Shown piece by piece: positions 1 through 6,957 of a DNA stretch of 7,230 bases (its first letter is position 1; every line of letters begins with the position of its first letter). Where the stretch lies: positions 1-7,230 of the forward strand of contig CAZHZT010000186.1 of assembly GCA_964537285.1 (NCBI GenBank), read 5' to 3'. This DNA is from CAZHZT01 sp964537285. GTDB taxonomy: Bacteria; Bacteroidota; Bacteroidia; Chitinophagales; Saprospiraceae. The notes under the pieces are model-generated. The model had not been told where the DNA came from, searched no databases, and saw only the letters and a program-made list of their open reading frames with translations. The translations under genes were made by a program, and so were the position numbers.

Positions 1-193
1 AAATAGCCCTTTCGGCCTCCCTCAAAAGAAAATATCGCCGCGAAGCGGCGTAAATGTGGTTTTGGATTTCCAAAACGAGAATTGCTGTAGTGAAGATGTT
101 CGGAATTTAACTTTTACGAAGATTGTTAAATCCGCCATCCTGTCGCTTCTTTCTTTAACTGTCTGGTATAGTCGAATTTTCTTAAATATTACT
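1..193. other. Leader region with two short hairpins
   Basis: Open reading continues upstream of the chosen start of the big secreted protein as far as a GTG at 56, but this stretch reads more like untranslated leader. It contains a GC-rich perfect hairpin (cgccgc / gcggcg, 36-41 with 45-50, loop gaa) and a second 7-bp perfect hairpin (ttttgga / tccaaaa, 60-66 with 69-75). The first hairpin is not followed by a T-run on the plus strand. On the minus strand it is followed by a loosely T-rich stretch, so a leftward terminator is possible but weak. No convincing Bacteroidota promoter (TTTG, then TAnnTTTG) is seen; taacttttac near 108 is the nearest -7-like match and lacks a well-spaced partner. 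Confidence 0.4.
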
Positions 194-3100
194 ATGAAAT
201 TAGTATCGATTAGAATAATACCGTTCTCTATCAGAGTCCGGTATGCTTTAATGCTCTTAGGTCTTTACTCAATACTTTTCGTGACAAGCTGCCAGCTTGA
301 AAAAGTGGAAAGTGAGGAAAATGAAGAGAATAAACTAAAGGTCATTGCATCTTTAGTGGAACAAGAATGGGCGAAAACGCACGATCCCGGTACGGGGGTG
401 GTCCCGAGAGAACGTCTCCTGGGAGCAATGCAGTATGCGGATCAACTCAAGAAACAACGTAGTTCGATTGATCTTCCCGATTGGGACGAACGCGGGCCTT
501 TTGATGTTGGCGGTCGCACGCGAGCCCTGATTTTTGACCTGAATGATACTTCTGCTCAAACGGTTTGGGCTGGCGGAGTGGCAGGAGGTTTGTGGAAATG
601 CCAGAATATTTTTGATTCTCTTCCCGGCTGGGAGCCTGTAGATGACTTTTTTGATAACCTGGCCGTCAGCTGCATGATTCAGGATCCTCAGCACCCAGAT
701 ACGATGTATTTTGGTACAGGCGAAGGTTGGTTTAATGGCGATGCTATGAGAGGTCTTGGTATTTGGAAAAGCACTGATGGGGGGCTTTCCTGGGCGGTGC
801 TGCCTTCTACCTTAAACAATGATTTTCATTATGTCCAGAAATTATGTATGGATGCGCACGGTAATTTATTGGCTGCAACAAGAAATGCAGGCCTCCTGCG
901 GAGTGATAATGGCGGATTGGAATGGGAACAAGTCCTAGGGGCGGATATCGGCCAGGGAACGTCTAACCGGGCGGCTGATATTGAACTTGGTGCAGATGGC
1001 AGCCTTTATGCAAGCCTCGGCATTTTTGATGAGGGATCTGTATTTAAATCTGATTATAGCCTTCACTGGCAAGCTACCGGAACATTAGGGGCCTGGGAAA
1101 ATATAAGTCCTGCAGGTGATTTTGAGCGCATTGAGCTGGCGTGTTCGCCTGATCACCCGAACGTCTTGTATATGCTGGCTCAGGGGAAGCAAGTATATAC
1201 CGTCAGTAATATTTTTTCCTCCAATGACGGAGGAGATAGTTGGCAAGATCTGACCGTGCCCATACTCGGCAATCAGGCCTGGTACGACCTGATTGCTCAG
1301 GTGAGTCCTCTGGATCCTGATGTGTGTTATATTGGAGGTACCAGAACATACCGTACTCAGGATGGAGGCTTAAACTGGCAAGAATTGACCGGTACGCATG
1401 TTGATCATCACTTAATTGTTCTCTCTCCGAATGATCCTTATACCGGGTGTTGGGCCACCGATGGAGGAGTTTATTTGTCGACCAATCTGGATGCTGCTTT
1501 TCCTTCTTTTCAAGATAAGAACCCTGGATATAGGACGACCCAATTTTACTCTGCGGCCATTCATCCTGCCCGCAACCGAAATGAATTTTTTGGGGGAACA
1601 CAGGATAACGGCACTCATCGCTTCTTATTTCCGGACATGGGGCCTACTCATGATATAACAGGTGGAGATGGGGGCTTTTGCCACATAGACCCGGATGAAC
1701 CGAATATGCAATTGGCATCCTTTATCCGAAACCAATACCGGCTCACTTTTAACAAGTGGGTTTCTAAGATATCCGTAAGCCTTAGTTTTTTGGAAGGCTG
1801 GTTCATAAACCCTACTGATTATGATGGTGAAACGAATATTCTTTACTGTGCTAATGAAGAAGGCGAATATCGCAGATGGGGTCCGGTAGATGTTTGTAAT
1901 TCGGATAATTGCACGCAAGTTGTGGATGTATTTGGCTTAGGAGACGGCAAAGTAACCGCTTTAAACGTTTCGGGAGAAGTTCAGAACAGGCTTTACCTGG
2001 GCACTCATAACGGAAGGATAGTAAAAGTAGAAGATGCACATCTGGGATTAACCAAATCGGGTGTTTGGTTAAATGAAAACGCAGGGATGCCTCAAGCCTA
2101 TATATCGTGTATAGAAATGAACCCTCTTAATGAGGCTCATCTGATTGTTACATTCAGCAATTTTGGTGTGCCAAGCGTTTGGGAAAGCAAAGACGCTGGT
2201 AATTCCTGGGATCTAGTCGAAGGGAATTTGCCAGATATGCCGGTTCGCTGGTGTACATTTGCTCCCGGAGGTGCCGGGGGAGTATTGCTCGCTACAGAAG
2301 CAGGCGTTTGGTATACCCCACAATTAGATGGAAATAGTACTTTCTGGTGGCCTGCTTCCGACGGCTTGGCAAATACAAGGGTTGATATGCTGCGCGTCAG
2401 AGAAGCCGATAATAATATTCTGGCGGCAACACATGGAAGGGGGATGTTTACGAGTAATTTCTTTGAAAAGCAAGCACTGATCTATATCAGAGATTCTCTT
2501 AATGTTCATGAAGATGATTGCAATGAATTGCTTGTAAGGTGTGGCGAAAATGCTAAGTTACTTGAAATACCTGTGATGATCGCTAAGATCCCGGACGAAT
2601 TAACTCAGTTAAGGGTTGAAGTGGACCCGGCTTCTTCTGCTGAATCAGGGGAGGACTATCTGTTCCAGGATACTACCTTATTCTTTTCAGAAAACCTGCC
2701 TGACACACAGTTTTTAAAAGTTTTTATACTCGATAATTTTTATAATGATGGCGTTCGAACCCTGCAATTTAAAGTGAATGAAGCAGAAAGTGTTCTTCCG
2801 GAAAACATTGAGTTCGAGCCTTCGACGATTATCTGGTTATTGGACAATGATCCTCACCCAACGAGTCTGAATGATGCTCATACGGCCTTTGTCGGAACGC
2901 CTGAAGATGAACAGCCTTTCGCGCCTTTCAGAGGTGATTATTCCGACCTGCGTTGTCAGATGTTGTATACGGCTGAGGAGCTTCAGGAGGCTGGCTTAGT
3001 GTCAGGTTTTATGGAACATTTAGCTTTTTTGGTTAATGAAAAAGGGAGTGCTCAACCCTATGAAAATGCGTCATTAAAATTATTACAAACCAACGACAGT

Positions 3101-4423
3101 CTGCTTAGTGGCGCTTTTGCCAATGGAGGACAGCTTGTTTTCCACGGTGATTTGTCGGTGCATGAAGGCTGGGTAGACCTGGAGTTCGATGAAGCTTTTT
3201 ATTGGGATGGTACTTCTAATTTGATAATAGACTTTTGCTATGATAATGATTCCGCTACAGAATCGGATCTGGTGGCATCTTCCTTAACAGGTTTTGCAAG
3301 CGTTCGATATAAAAGAACCATCCTGGGAAATGGGTGTACTTTGGCTACCCCGTCTAACTTTACGAATCTTCGGCCTGTCATTCGAATCAAAAGTACTCAG
3401 GGAGTAAGCGTTGAAACAGAGGAGAATGTGATTATTAGCGGATGGATGAAAACCGGAGAGGAGATGCATTTTTACAATAATGGGAAAGTATTGGCATCCC
3501 TGAACCCCTTAAGCGGGGATGCTTCTTGCGTGGAGGTAAGCATTGCAAATGCCGGAGATGGGATTTTAGAGCCTTCGTGGATGAATGGTGGACGCTTAAG
3601 TGAGAAAATATTCAAAGTTGAAGGCAGTGAAGATACTGAGTACGAGATTAGCCTTTATTTCTCTCATAAAGAGCTTGAAGCCTGGGGAGTAGAGCGCTTT
3701 AACCTGAATGTGTTAAAAAGTGATACTATCCTTACCGATGCTCCGAATATTCCCTTTGAAATCGTCGAGCAGCCCTTGGTTGAAGTTGATACCTTTGGCT
3801 ATGATGCGCATGTGCGTTATCGCACACAATTTACCGGGTTTTCTTATTTTGGGTTAACAGATGCGAGCTTTGATCTGTTGCCTGCTCAGGAACTACGGCT
3901 AAAAGTAAGCCCTGTACAAAGTGGATTGCTCGTTAATTGGGAAAGCTTGGGGGAGGAATTCATAGACGAGCTTAAGTTATACCGTAGAGACAGCAAAGAA
4001 GATTGGACGTTGCTCGAATCTATATCCGACAACAAGAGTAATTTCTTGGATAGAAATGTCCGCGAGGGAATAGGATACTATTATCAACTAAGAGCCTTGT
4101 CGAGTTCTGGCGAAACCTGGAATTCTAATATAGTTTCCGGAAGCTATTATGGTGAGGGTTTAGATTTTGTTCAGGTCTTTCCAAATCCGGTGACTACATC
4201 AATAAATTTACTTTTTTTAAATCAACCAAAATTTCTTGGAAGCCTGAGTATTAGCTTGGTTAGTACCAGCGGCCAGGTTTATAAACTCGGCACTTTTAGC
4301 ATAGAAAACGGGACTGGAAATTTGGAAATCCCCTTAAAAAATCTTGTAAATGGAGTGTATTGGTTGAACATTGCAGATGAAGGGGAGTTTATTGAACGTG
4401 AAAAGATAATATTATTAAACTAA
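194..4423 (+). CDS. Secreted BNR/Asp-box beta-propeller protein with Calx-beta domain and T9SS type A sorting domain
   Basis: This is a large exported, probably cell-surface protein of unknown substrate. Residues are numbered from the upstream GTG at 56. The ATG at 194 (residue 47) is preferred because it gives a proper signal: basic n-region, hydrophobic ALMLLGLYSILFV, then lipobox-like VTSC with Cys79. An ATG at 251 would lack the basic n-region. After a conserved entry motif (DERGPFDVGGRTRA, about 145-158) come Asp boxes: STDGGLSW (239), SDNGGLEW (283), SNDGGDSW (389), TQDGGLNW (434) and SKDAGNSW (711). GGTQDNGT (about 512) followed by TGGDGGF is typical of sortilin/BNR-like propellers. 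Residues about 812-933 resemble a Calx-beta domain (SGEDY, FILDN, TIIWLLDND). Residues about 935-1113 form a beta-sandwich region seen in Bacteroidota surface proteins (WDGTSNLIIDFCYDN, RPVIRI). An FN3-like domain (about 1278-1365) precedes the C-terminal sorting domain, which starts near FPNP at 1375 and ends NGVYWLNI...EREKIILLN. The sorting domain implies export across the outer membrane by T9SS. It is not a recognised enzyme: Asp boxes occur in sialidases, but no sialidase catalytic set was identified. Confidence 0.93.
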   Translation: MKLVSIRIIPFSIRVRYALMLLGLYSILFVTSCQLEKVESEENEENKLKVIASLVEQEWAKTHDPGTGVVPRERLLGAMQYADQLKKQRSSIDLPDWDERGPFDVGGRTRALIFDLNDTSAQTVWAGGVAGGLWKCQNIFDSLPGWEPVDDFFDNLAVSCMIQDPQHPDTMYFGTGEGWFNGDAMRGLGIWKSTDGGLSWAVLPSTLNNDFHYVQKLCMDAHGNLLAATRNAGLLRSDNGGLEWEQVLGADIGQGTSNRAADIELGADGSLYASLGIFDEGSVFKSDYSLHWQATGTLGAWENISPAGDFERIELACSPDHPNVLYMLAQGKQVYTVSNIFSSNDGGDSWQDLTVPILGNQAWYDLIAQVSPLDPDVCYIGGTRTYRTQDGGLNWQELTGTHVDHHLIVLSPNDPYTGCWATDGGVYLSTNLDAAFPSFQDKNPGYRTTQFYSAAIHPARNRNEFFGGTQDNGTHRFLFPDMGPTHDITGGDGGFCHIDPDEPNMQLASFIRNQYRLTFNKWVSKISVSLSFLEGWFINPTDYDGETNILYCANEEGEYRRWGPVDVCNSDNCTQVVDVFGLGDGKVTALNVSGEVQNRLYLGTHNGRIVKVEDAHLGLTKSGVWLNENAGMPQAYISCIEMNPLNEAHLIVTFSNFGVPSVWESKDAGNSWDLVEGNLPDMPVRWCTFAPGGAGGVLLATEAGVWYTPQLDGNSTFWWPASDGLANTRVDMLRVREADNNILAATHGRGMFTSNFFEKQALIYIRDSLNVHEDDCNELLVRCGENAKLLEIPVMIAKIPDELTQLRVEVDPASSAESGEDYLFQDTTLFFSENLPDTQFLKVFILDNFYNDGVRTLQFKVNEAESVLPENIEFEPSTIIWLLDNDPHPTSLNDAHTAFVGTPEDEQPFAPFRGDYSDLRCQMLYTAEELQEAGLVSGFMEHLAFLVNEKGSAQPYENASLKLLQTNDSLLSGAFANGGQLVFHGDLSVHEGWVDLEFDEAFYWDGTSNLIIDFCYDNDSATESDLVASSLTGFASVRYKRTILGNGCTLATPSNFTNLRPVIRIKSTQGVSVETEENVIISGWMKTGEEMHFYNNGKVLASLNPLSGDASCVEVSIANAGDGILEPSWMNGGRLSEKIFKVEGSEDTEYEISLYFSHKELEAWGVERFNLNVLKSDTILTDAPNIPFEIVEQPLVEVDTFGYDAHVRYRTQFTGFSYFGLTDASFDLLPAQELRLKVSPVQSGLLVNWESLGEEFIDELKLYRRDSKEDWTLLESISDNKSNFLDRNVREGIGYYYQLRALSSSGETWNSNIVSGSYYGEGLDFVQVFPNPVTTSINLLFLNQPKFLGSLSISLVSTSGQVYKLGTFSIENGTGNLEIPLKNLVNGVYWLNIADEGEFIEREKIILLN

Positions 4424-4427
4424 GATT

Positions 4428-5156
4428 ATGTCTTCTACCCTTGTAATTTTCGATGTTGATGGTACGCTGGTTTATTCAGAAAGAAGGGATAGTAAGTCCT
4501 TTGCATCGGCTTATAAAGAAGTTTTTTTAAAAGAATTTCCTACCATTGACTGGAGTCAATTCAAGCATGTAACAGATACCGTTATTTTTAATTCAACTTT
4601 TGAAAAGCAATTCGGCAGAAGGGTAGAAGAGTATGAATTCTTAAATTTTAAAAAACTTTACCTAAGTCTTTTGTCGGAAAGCCGCCGACAGGCTCCCCAC
4701 CATTTCAAAGAAGTTCCTTCAGCAAGAGAATGCATCGACCGTTTGCGTTCAGATGGGTTTGAAGTAGCTGTTGCTACAGGAGGTTGGGAAGACCCTGCGC
4801 GTTTGAAGCTGTCACATGCCAATATCGATGGAAGTTCAATAAAGCTTAGCGGAGCAGATGGAAAGGTGACTCGCGAGGAAATCATTAATGCGGCTATCCA
4901 CCAAGTCAAAGATGATGGTGTGTCTATTGAGCGTATCGTTTATATCGGCGATGCCGTCTGGGATGTTCAAACAACAGCGCGTATGAATATGGATTTCATA
5001 GGAGTGCGTTGGAGAGGCGATTTGGAGGTGCTTCATCGCGAAGGGGCGAATACAGTAATTCAGGACTACAGGGATTATGATGGTTTTTTAAGCGCTATTG
5101 AGCGAGCTGCGCCACCTGTAGTGAATGCTGGTATGCAAAAAAGCATGGAAAGATAA
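4428..5156 (+). CDS. HAD-superfamily hydrolase (phosphoglycolate phosphatase-like)
   Basis: This is a 242-residue cytosolic phosphatase of the haloacid dehalogenase superfamily; the substrate cannot be assigned. Motif I is FDVDGTL, with nucleophile Asp9 and acid/base Asp11. Motif II is the Thr in VAVATGGW (Thr117). Motif IV is IGDAVWD (Asp175, Asp179), which would hold Mg2+. A cap region of helices lies between about 16 and 95. The motif III base is less clear: Lys127 (RLKLSHANI) or Arg149 within TREEII is the likely candidate. There is no signal peptide. The ATG lies 4 bases after the stop of the secreted-protein gene, so cotranscription is likely, though no shared function is evident. The length is normal for the family. 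The last 20 residues after the Rossmann fold look like a poorly conserved tail. Confidence 0.9.
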   Translation: MSSTLVIFDVDGTLVYSERRDSKSFASAYKEVFLKEFPTIDWSQFKHVTDTVIFNSTFEKQFGRRVEEYEFLNFKKLYLSLLSESRRQAPHHFKEVPSARECIDRLRSDGFEVAVATGGWEDPARLKLSHANIDGSSIKLSGADGKVTREEIINAAIHQVKDDGVSIERIVYIGDAVWDVQTTARMNMDFIGVRWRGDLEVLHREGANTVIQDYRDYDGFLSAIERAAPPVVNAGMQKSMER

Positions 5157-5158
5157 AT

Positions 5159-5351
5159 TAGACCTTGTTCTGACATAAAAGACTTGTTCTGTAGCTACTG
5201 ATGGGGGGCATTTCATCGTGTCGTTGTTCTTGAGAAGTCGTTTTCTTTAGAGAGAGGCACGCGCCAGCGTGCCTCTCTCTAAAAATAATCTCTTCTCTTG
5301 CGGGCAGCGACACAATGAAATTCATCCCATCAGCAGCTACAGAACAAGTCT
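5159..5351. repeat. 172-bp imperfect inverted repeat with perfect 17-bp central stem, plus partial end copy
   Basis: This element fills the gap between the HAD and PPP phosphatase genes. The arms begin at 5180 and end at 5351. The outer 26 bases of each arm (5180-5205 and the complement of 5326-5351) match at 25 of 26, starting agacttgttctgtagct. Similarity continues inward (atttcat[c/t]gtgtcg) to a perfect 17-bp stem (5246-5262 with 5267-5283) around the loop gcca. A further near-copy of the end, agaccttgttctg, lies just outside the left arm at about 5160-5172. No open reading frame fits inside. The central stem is flanked by T on the left and A on the right, so neither strand has the stem-then-T-run of an intrinsic terminator. 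It could be a MITE-like element, a dispersed intergenic palindrome or a structured leader of the downstream gene; the sequence alone does not decide. Confidence 0.75.
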
Positions 5352-5374
5352 AAAAAACAAAACCTATTAAGAGA

Positions 5375-6067
5375 ATGTCTGGCAAAAAGATAGCGATCTC
5401 TGATATTCACGGATGTGCAAAGACCTTCAGAACCCTGATTGCCCGCTTGTCGATCCAAAAAGGAGATGAACTGTTCTTACTCGGAGATTTCGTCGATCGC
5501 GGTCCGGACTCAAAAGGGGTAGTTGACTTTGTGATGGAAATGCAGGCTAGCGGGGTGCAAGTTGTCTGTCTGAGAGGTAATCACGAACAAATGATGCTGG
5601 ACGCCCTTGAAAAAGGAGGCAGTGATATGCTCATGTGGCTTCGGAACGGAGGCGAAGAAACGCTTATGAGTTTTGGAGCAGAAGACAGAGGCGAAATAGA
5701 AGAACCATATTTGTCCTTTTTCCATGAAATGGACACCATCCATCAAACCGACACCTATATACTTGTTCATGCGGGATTAAACTTCCAGCATTCAGATCCT
5801 CTGGCGGATAATATGGCTCAAATGTGGATACGAAACTGGTATCATCACATTGATTTAGATTGGCTGGAGGATCGAAAAATCGTTCATGGCCATGTGCCGA
5901 CTGAAAAAGAACGGCTCCTTGAATTCTTTTCTTCCTATCAGCAACGGGGTGTATTGGGAATAGACGGAGGTTGCGTTTATATGGATACAAGGCCTGGTAT
6001 GGGATACCTTTGTGCTTTCGATTTGAATGCTGATCGGCTTTTTTTCCAGCCCAACATGGATCATTGA
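5375..6067 (+). CDS. PPP-family metallophosphatase (serine/threonine protein phosphatase-like)
   Basis: This is a 230-residue soluble phosphoesterase with the full PPP signature. Motifs in order are SDIHG (Asp10, His12), GDFVDRG (Asp38, Arg42), RGNHE (Asn69, His70), VHAGL (His132), WIR (Arg153) and VHGHVPT (His173). These match the two-metal ligands and phosphate-binding arginines known from lambda-type phosphatase. It ends with the usual IDGGCVY...GYLCAFDL strand pair. There is no signal peptide. Bacterial relatives act on phosphoproteins or, in ApaH-like members, on dinucleoside polyphosphates; the substrate here is not decidable. The ATG follows aagaga with no proper Shine-Dalgarno spacing, as is usual in Bacteroidota. 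The start lies 23 bases after the long inverted repeat, so its promoter either lies inside that repeat or it is read through from the HAD gene. It converges on the Lrp-type gene. Confidence 0.92.
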   Translation: MSGKKIAISDIHGCAKTFRTLIARLSIQKGDELFLLGDFVDRGPDSKGVVDFVMEMQASGVQVVCLRGNHEQMMLDALEKGGSDMLMWLRNGGEETLMSFGAEDRGEIEEPYLSFFHEMDTIHQTDTYILVHAGLNFQHSDPLADNMAQMWIRNWYHHIDLDWLEDRKIVHGHVPTEKERLLEFFSSYQQRGVLGIDGGCVYMDTRPGMGYLCAFDLNADRLFFQPNMDH

Positions 6068-6127
6068 CCTTTATCTGGTTTTGATGAATTTGAGGCGTTG
6101 ATTGAAACTTCCACCCAAGAATCAAAA

Positions 6128-6637
6128 TTATTGATCAATACCATTGCTATTTTGAATACTCAATAAAGAATCCGTTTCAATAACTATTGGCCGATGGATA
6201 CTTTCTTCAAGTGATATGAAGGTTTCTGTACGCTGAATGCCGTTGACATGCTGGATTTTGTCGTGCAATACCGATCTGAGGTGATCCGTATCCCGGCAAA
6301 CTATTTTGGCAAAAATACTATAGTTGCCGGTGGTATAGTAAGCTTGTACAACCTCTGGTACTTTCTCCAATGCGCTGATGACATCACCGTAAAGCGAGCT
6401 TTTATCCAGGTAGATCCCGAGAAAAGCACTGATATCGTAACCAAGCTTTCTATAGTCTACTTTCAGGTTAGCGCCCTTAACCAGGCCCATATTCTCCATT
6501 TTACGCATACGGACATGGACCGTTCCTCCGGATACATCTATTTGCTTTGCAATATCCGTGTAGGGAGTTTTGGCGTCCTTGATTAAAATGGAAAGAATTT
6601 TCAGGTCTATTTCATCGATATCGACATGCCTTGCCAT
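6128..6637 (-). CDS. Lrp/AsnC-family transcriptional regulator
   Basis: This is a 169-residue DNA-binding regulator of the leucine-responsive/AsnC (feast/famine) family. The N-terminal winged helix-turn-helix covers about residues 7-55: DEIDLKILSILIKDAKTPY, then IAKQIDVSGGTVHVRMRKMENMG with the recognition helix at about 36-48. A linker strand (LKVDYRKLGYDI) leads to the RAM effector/oligomerisation domain at about 68-145, ending RTETFISLEESI. The loop TTGNYS (about 102-107) stands where many family members have an effector-contacting GxxD-like turn, and it carries Ser rather than Asp. Such proteins form dimers to octamers and often bind their own promoter. A 165-bp inverted repeat starts 16 bases upstream of its start codon. 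The family assignment is firm; the regulon and ligand are unknown. The final 20 residues are slightly longer than in the usual 150-residue members. Confidence 0.95.
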   Translation of the reverse strand: MARHVDIDEIDLKILSILIKDAKTPYTDIAKQIDVSGGTVHVRMRKMENMGLVKGANLKVDYRKLGYDISAFLGIYLDKSSLYGDVISALEKVPEVVQAYYTTGNYSIFAKIVCRDTDHLRSVLHDKIQHVNGIQRTETFISLEESIHRPIVIETDSLLSIQNSNGIDQ

Positions 6638-6652
6638 AGTATTCCTGTTTAG

Positions 6653-6817
6653 TGGACTTTATTCTGAACAAGTCTATTACAGCAGAAGGTATCTTTAGCT
6701 CCCATTCTGCGTACTGTCCTAGCCTTAATAGTTCAGACTATTAAGGCTGCGGGCATTCCTTGATTGGAACCAAAATCCTTCCTTTTTGCTCGTAAAACTA
6801 TTTTAGAATAAAGTCTA
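6653..6817. repeat. 165-bp concentric inverted repeat upstream of the Lrp-type gene
   Basis: The outer arms are gactttattct (6655-6665) and agaataaagtc (6805-6815), a perfect 11-bp inverted pair. The central stem is agccttaatag (6721-6731) with ctattaaggct (6738-6748), a perfect 11-bp pair around ttcaga. Both pairs share almost the same axis (within half a base), so they belong to one structure. The DNA between them is a weaker inverted repeat, for example agtctattacagcagaagg against the complement of the right arm (agttttacgagcaaaaagg). The left part also carries gaacaagtct, the same 10-mer as the ends of the repeat at 5180-5351. All the transcription signals of the Lrp-type gene must lie in or across this element. 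It could be a degenerate MITE-like palindrome or an operator region. Confidence 0.65.
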
Positions 6818-6842
6818 GTTGAAAAAAGAAAAATTTTATGAT

Positions 6843-6869
6843 TTTTTGACCAATTATGTGGAACTTCAA
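6843..6869 (+). repeat. Third, solitary copy of the tggaacttcaaaa motif
   Basis: The stretch ttgaccaattatg followed by tggaacttcaaaa matches the flank and foot of the stem-loop at 6957-7063. Against the right-hand copy (minus strand) about 23 of 26 bases agree. After this shared part it diverges (gggatatcgg rather than tgataagcc). It has the same orientation as the left arm of the stem-loop. Confidence 0.55.
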
Positions 6870-6910
6870 AAGGGATATCGGTAGTTGGAATAAAACACAC
6901 ATAAAAGTAA

Positions 6911-6957
6911 GTATATTTTTTTATTAAAATATCAGTTTTCGTGTATATTTTTTAATT
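6911..6957. repeat. Short AT-rich direct repeat, 32 bp apart
   Basis: The sequence gtatatttttt occurs at 6911 and again at 6943, each followed by an a/t-rich tail (tattaa and aatt). A related gtattttttta lies at about 7066. The repeats sit in low-complexity DNA, so chance similarity is possible. Confidence 0.3.

Noticed and set aside
56..193. GTG-initiated N-terminal extension of the secreted protein (46 residues)
   Set aside because: It would bury the lipoprotein/Sec signal about 65 residues inside the protein, and the DNA contains a palindrome typical of leader sequence.
1203..1601. 132-codon minus-strand open frame inside the large secreted-protein gene
   Set aside because: It is antisense to the propeller repeats, where the plus frame shows clear Asp-box motifs; no domain is visible in it.
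5246..5283. Central 17-bp stem of the intergenic palindrome as an intrinsic terminator
   Set aside because: The stem is followed by an A-run on the plus strand and by aaagaaaa-type sequence on the minus strand; neither gives the T-run that a Rho-independent terminator needs.
5664..6125. 153-codon minus-strand open frame opposite the PPP phosphatase
   Set aside because: It lies antisense to a gene with a complete set of catalytic motifs; its translation has no recognisable domain and is rich in His, Gln and Pro as in shadow frames.
6068..6127. Possible bidirectional terminator between the converging PPP and Lrp-type genes
   Set aside because: Only a weak 5-bp pairing (tgatt / aatca) with a long loop is visible and there is no stem plus T-run, so it is not called.
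6248..6586. 112-codon plus-strand open frame opposite the Lrp-type gene
   Set aside because: It is a shadow of a firmly recognised gene on the other strand and shows no domain of its own.
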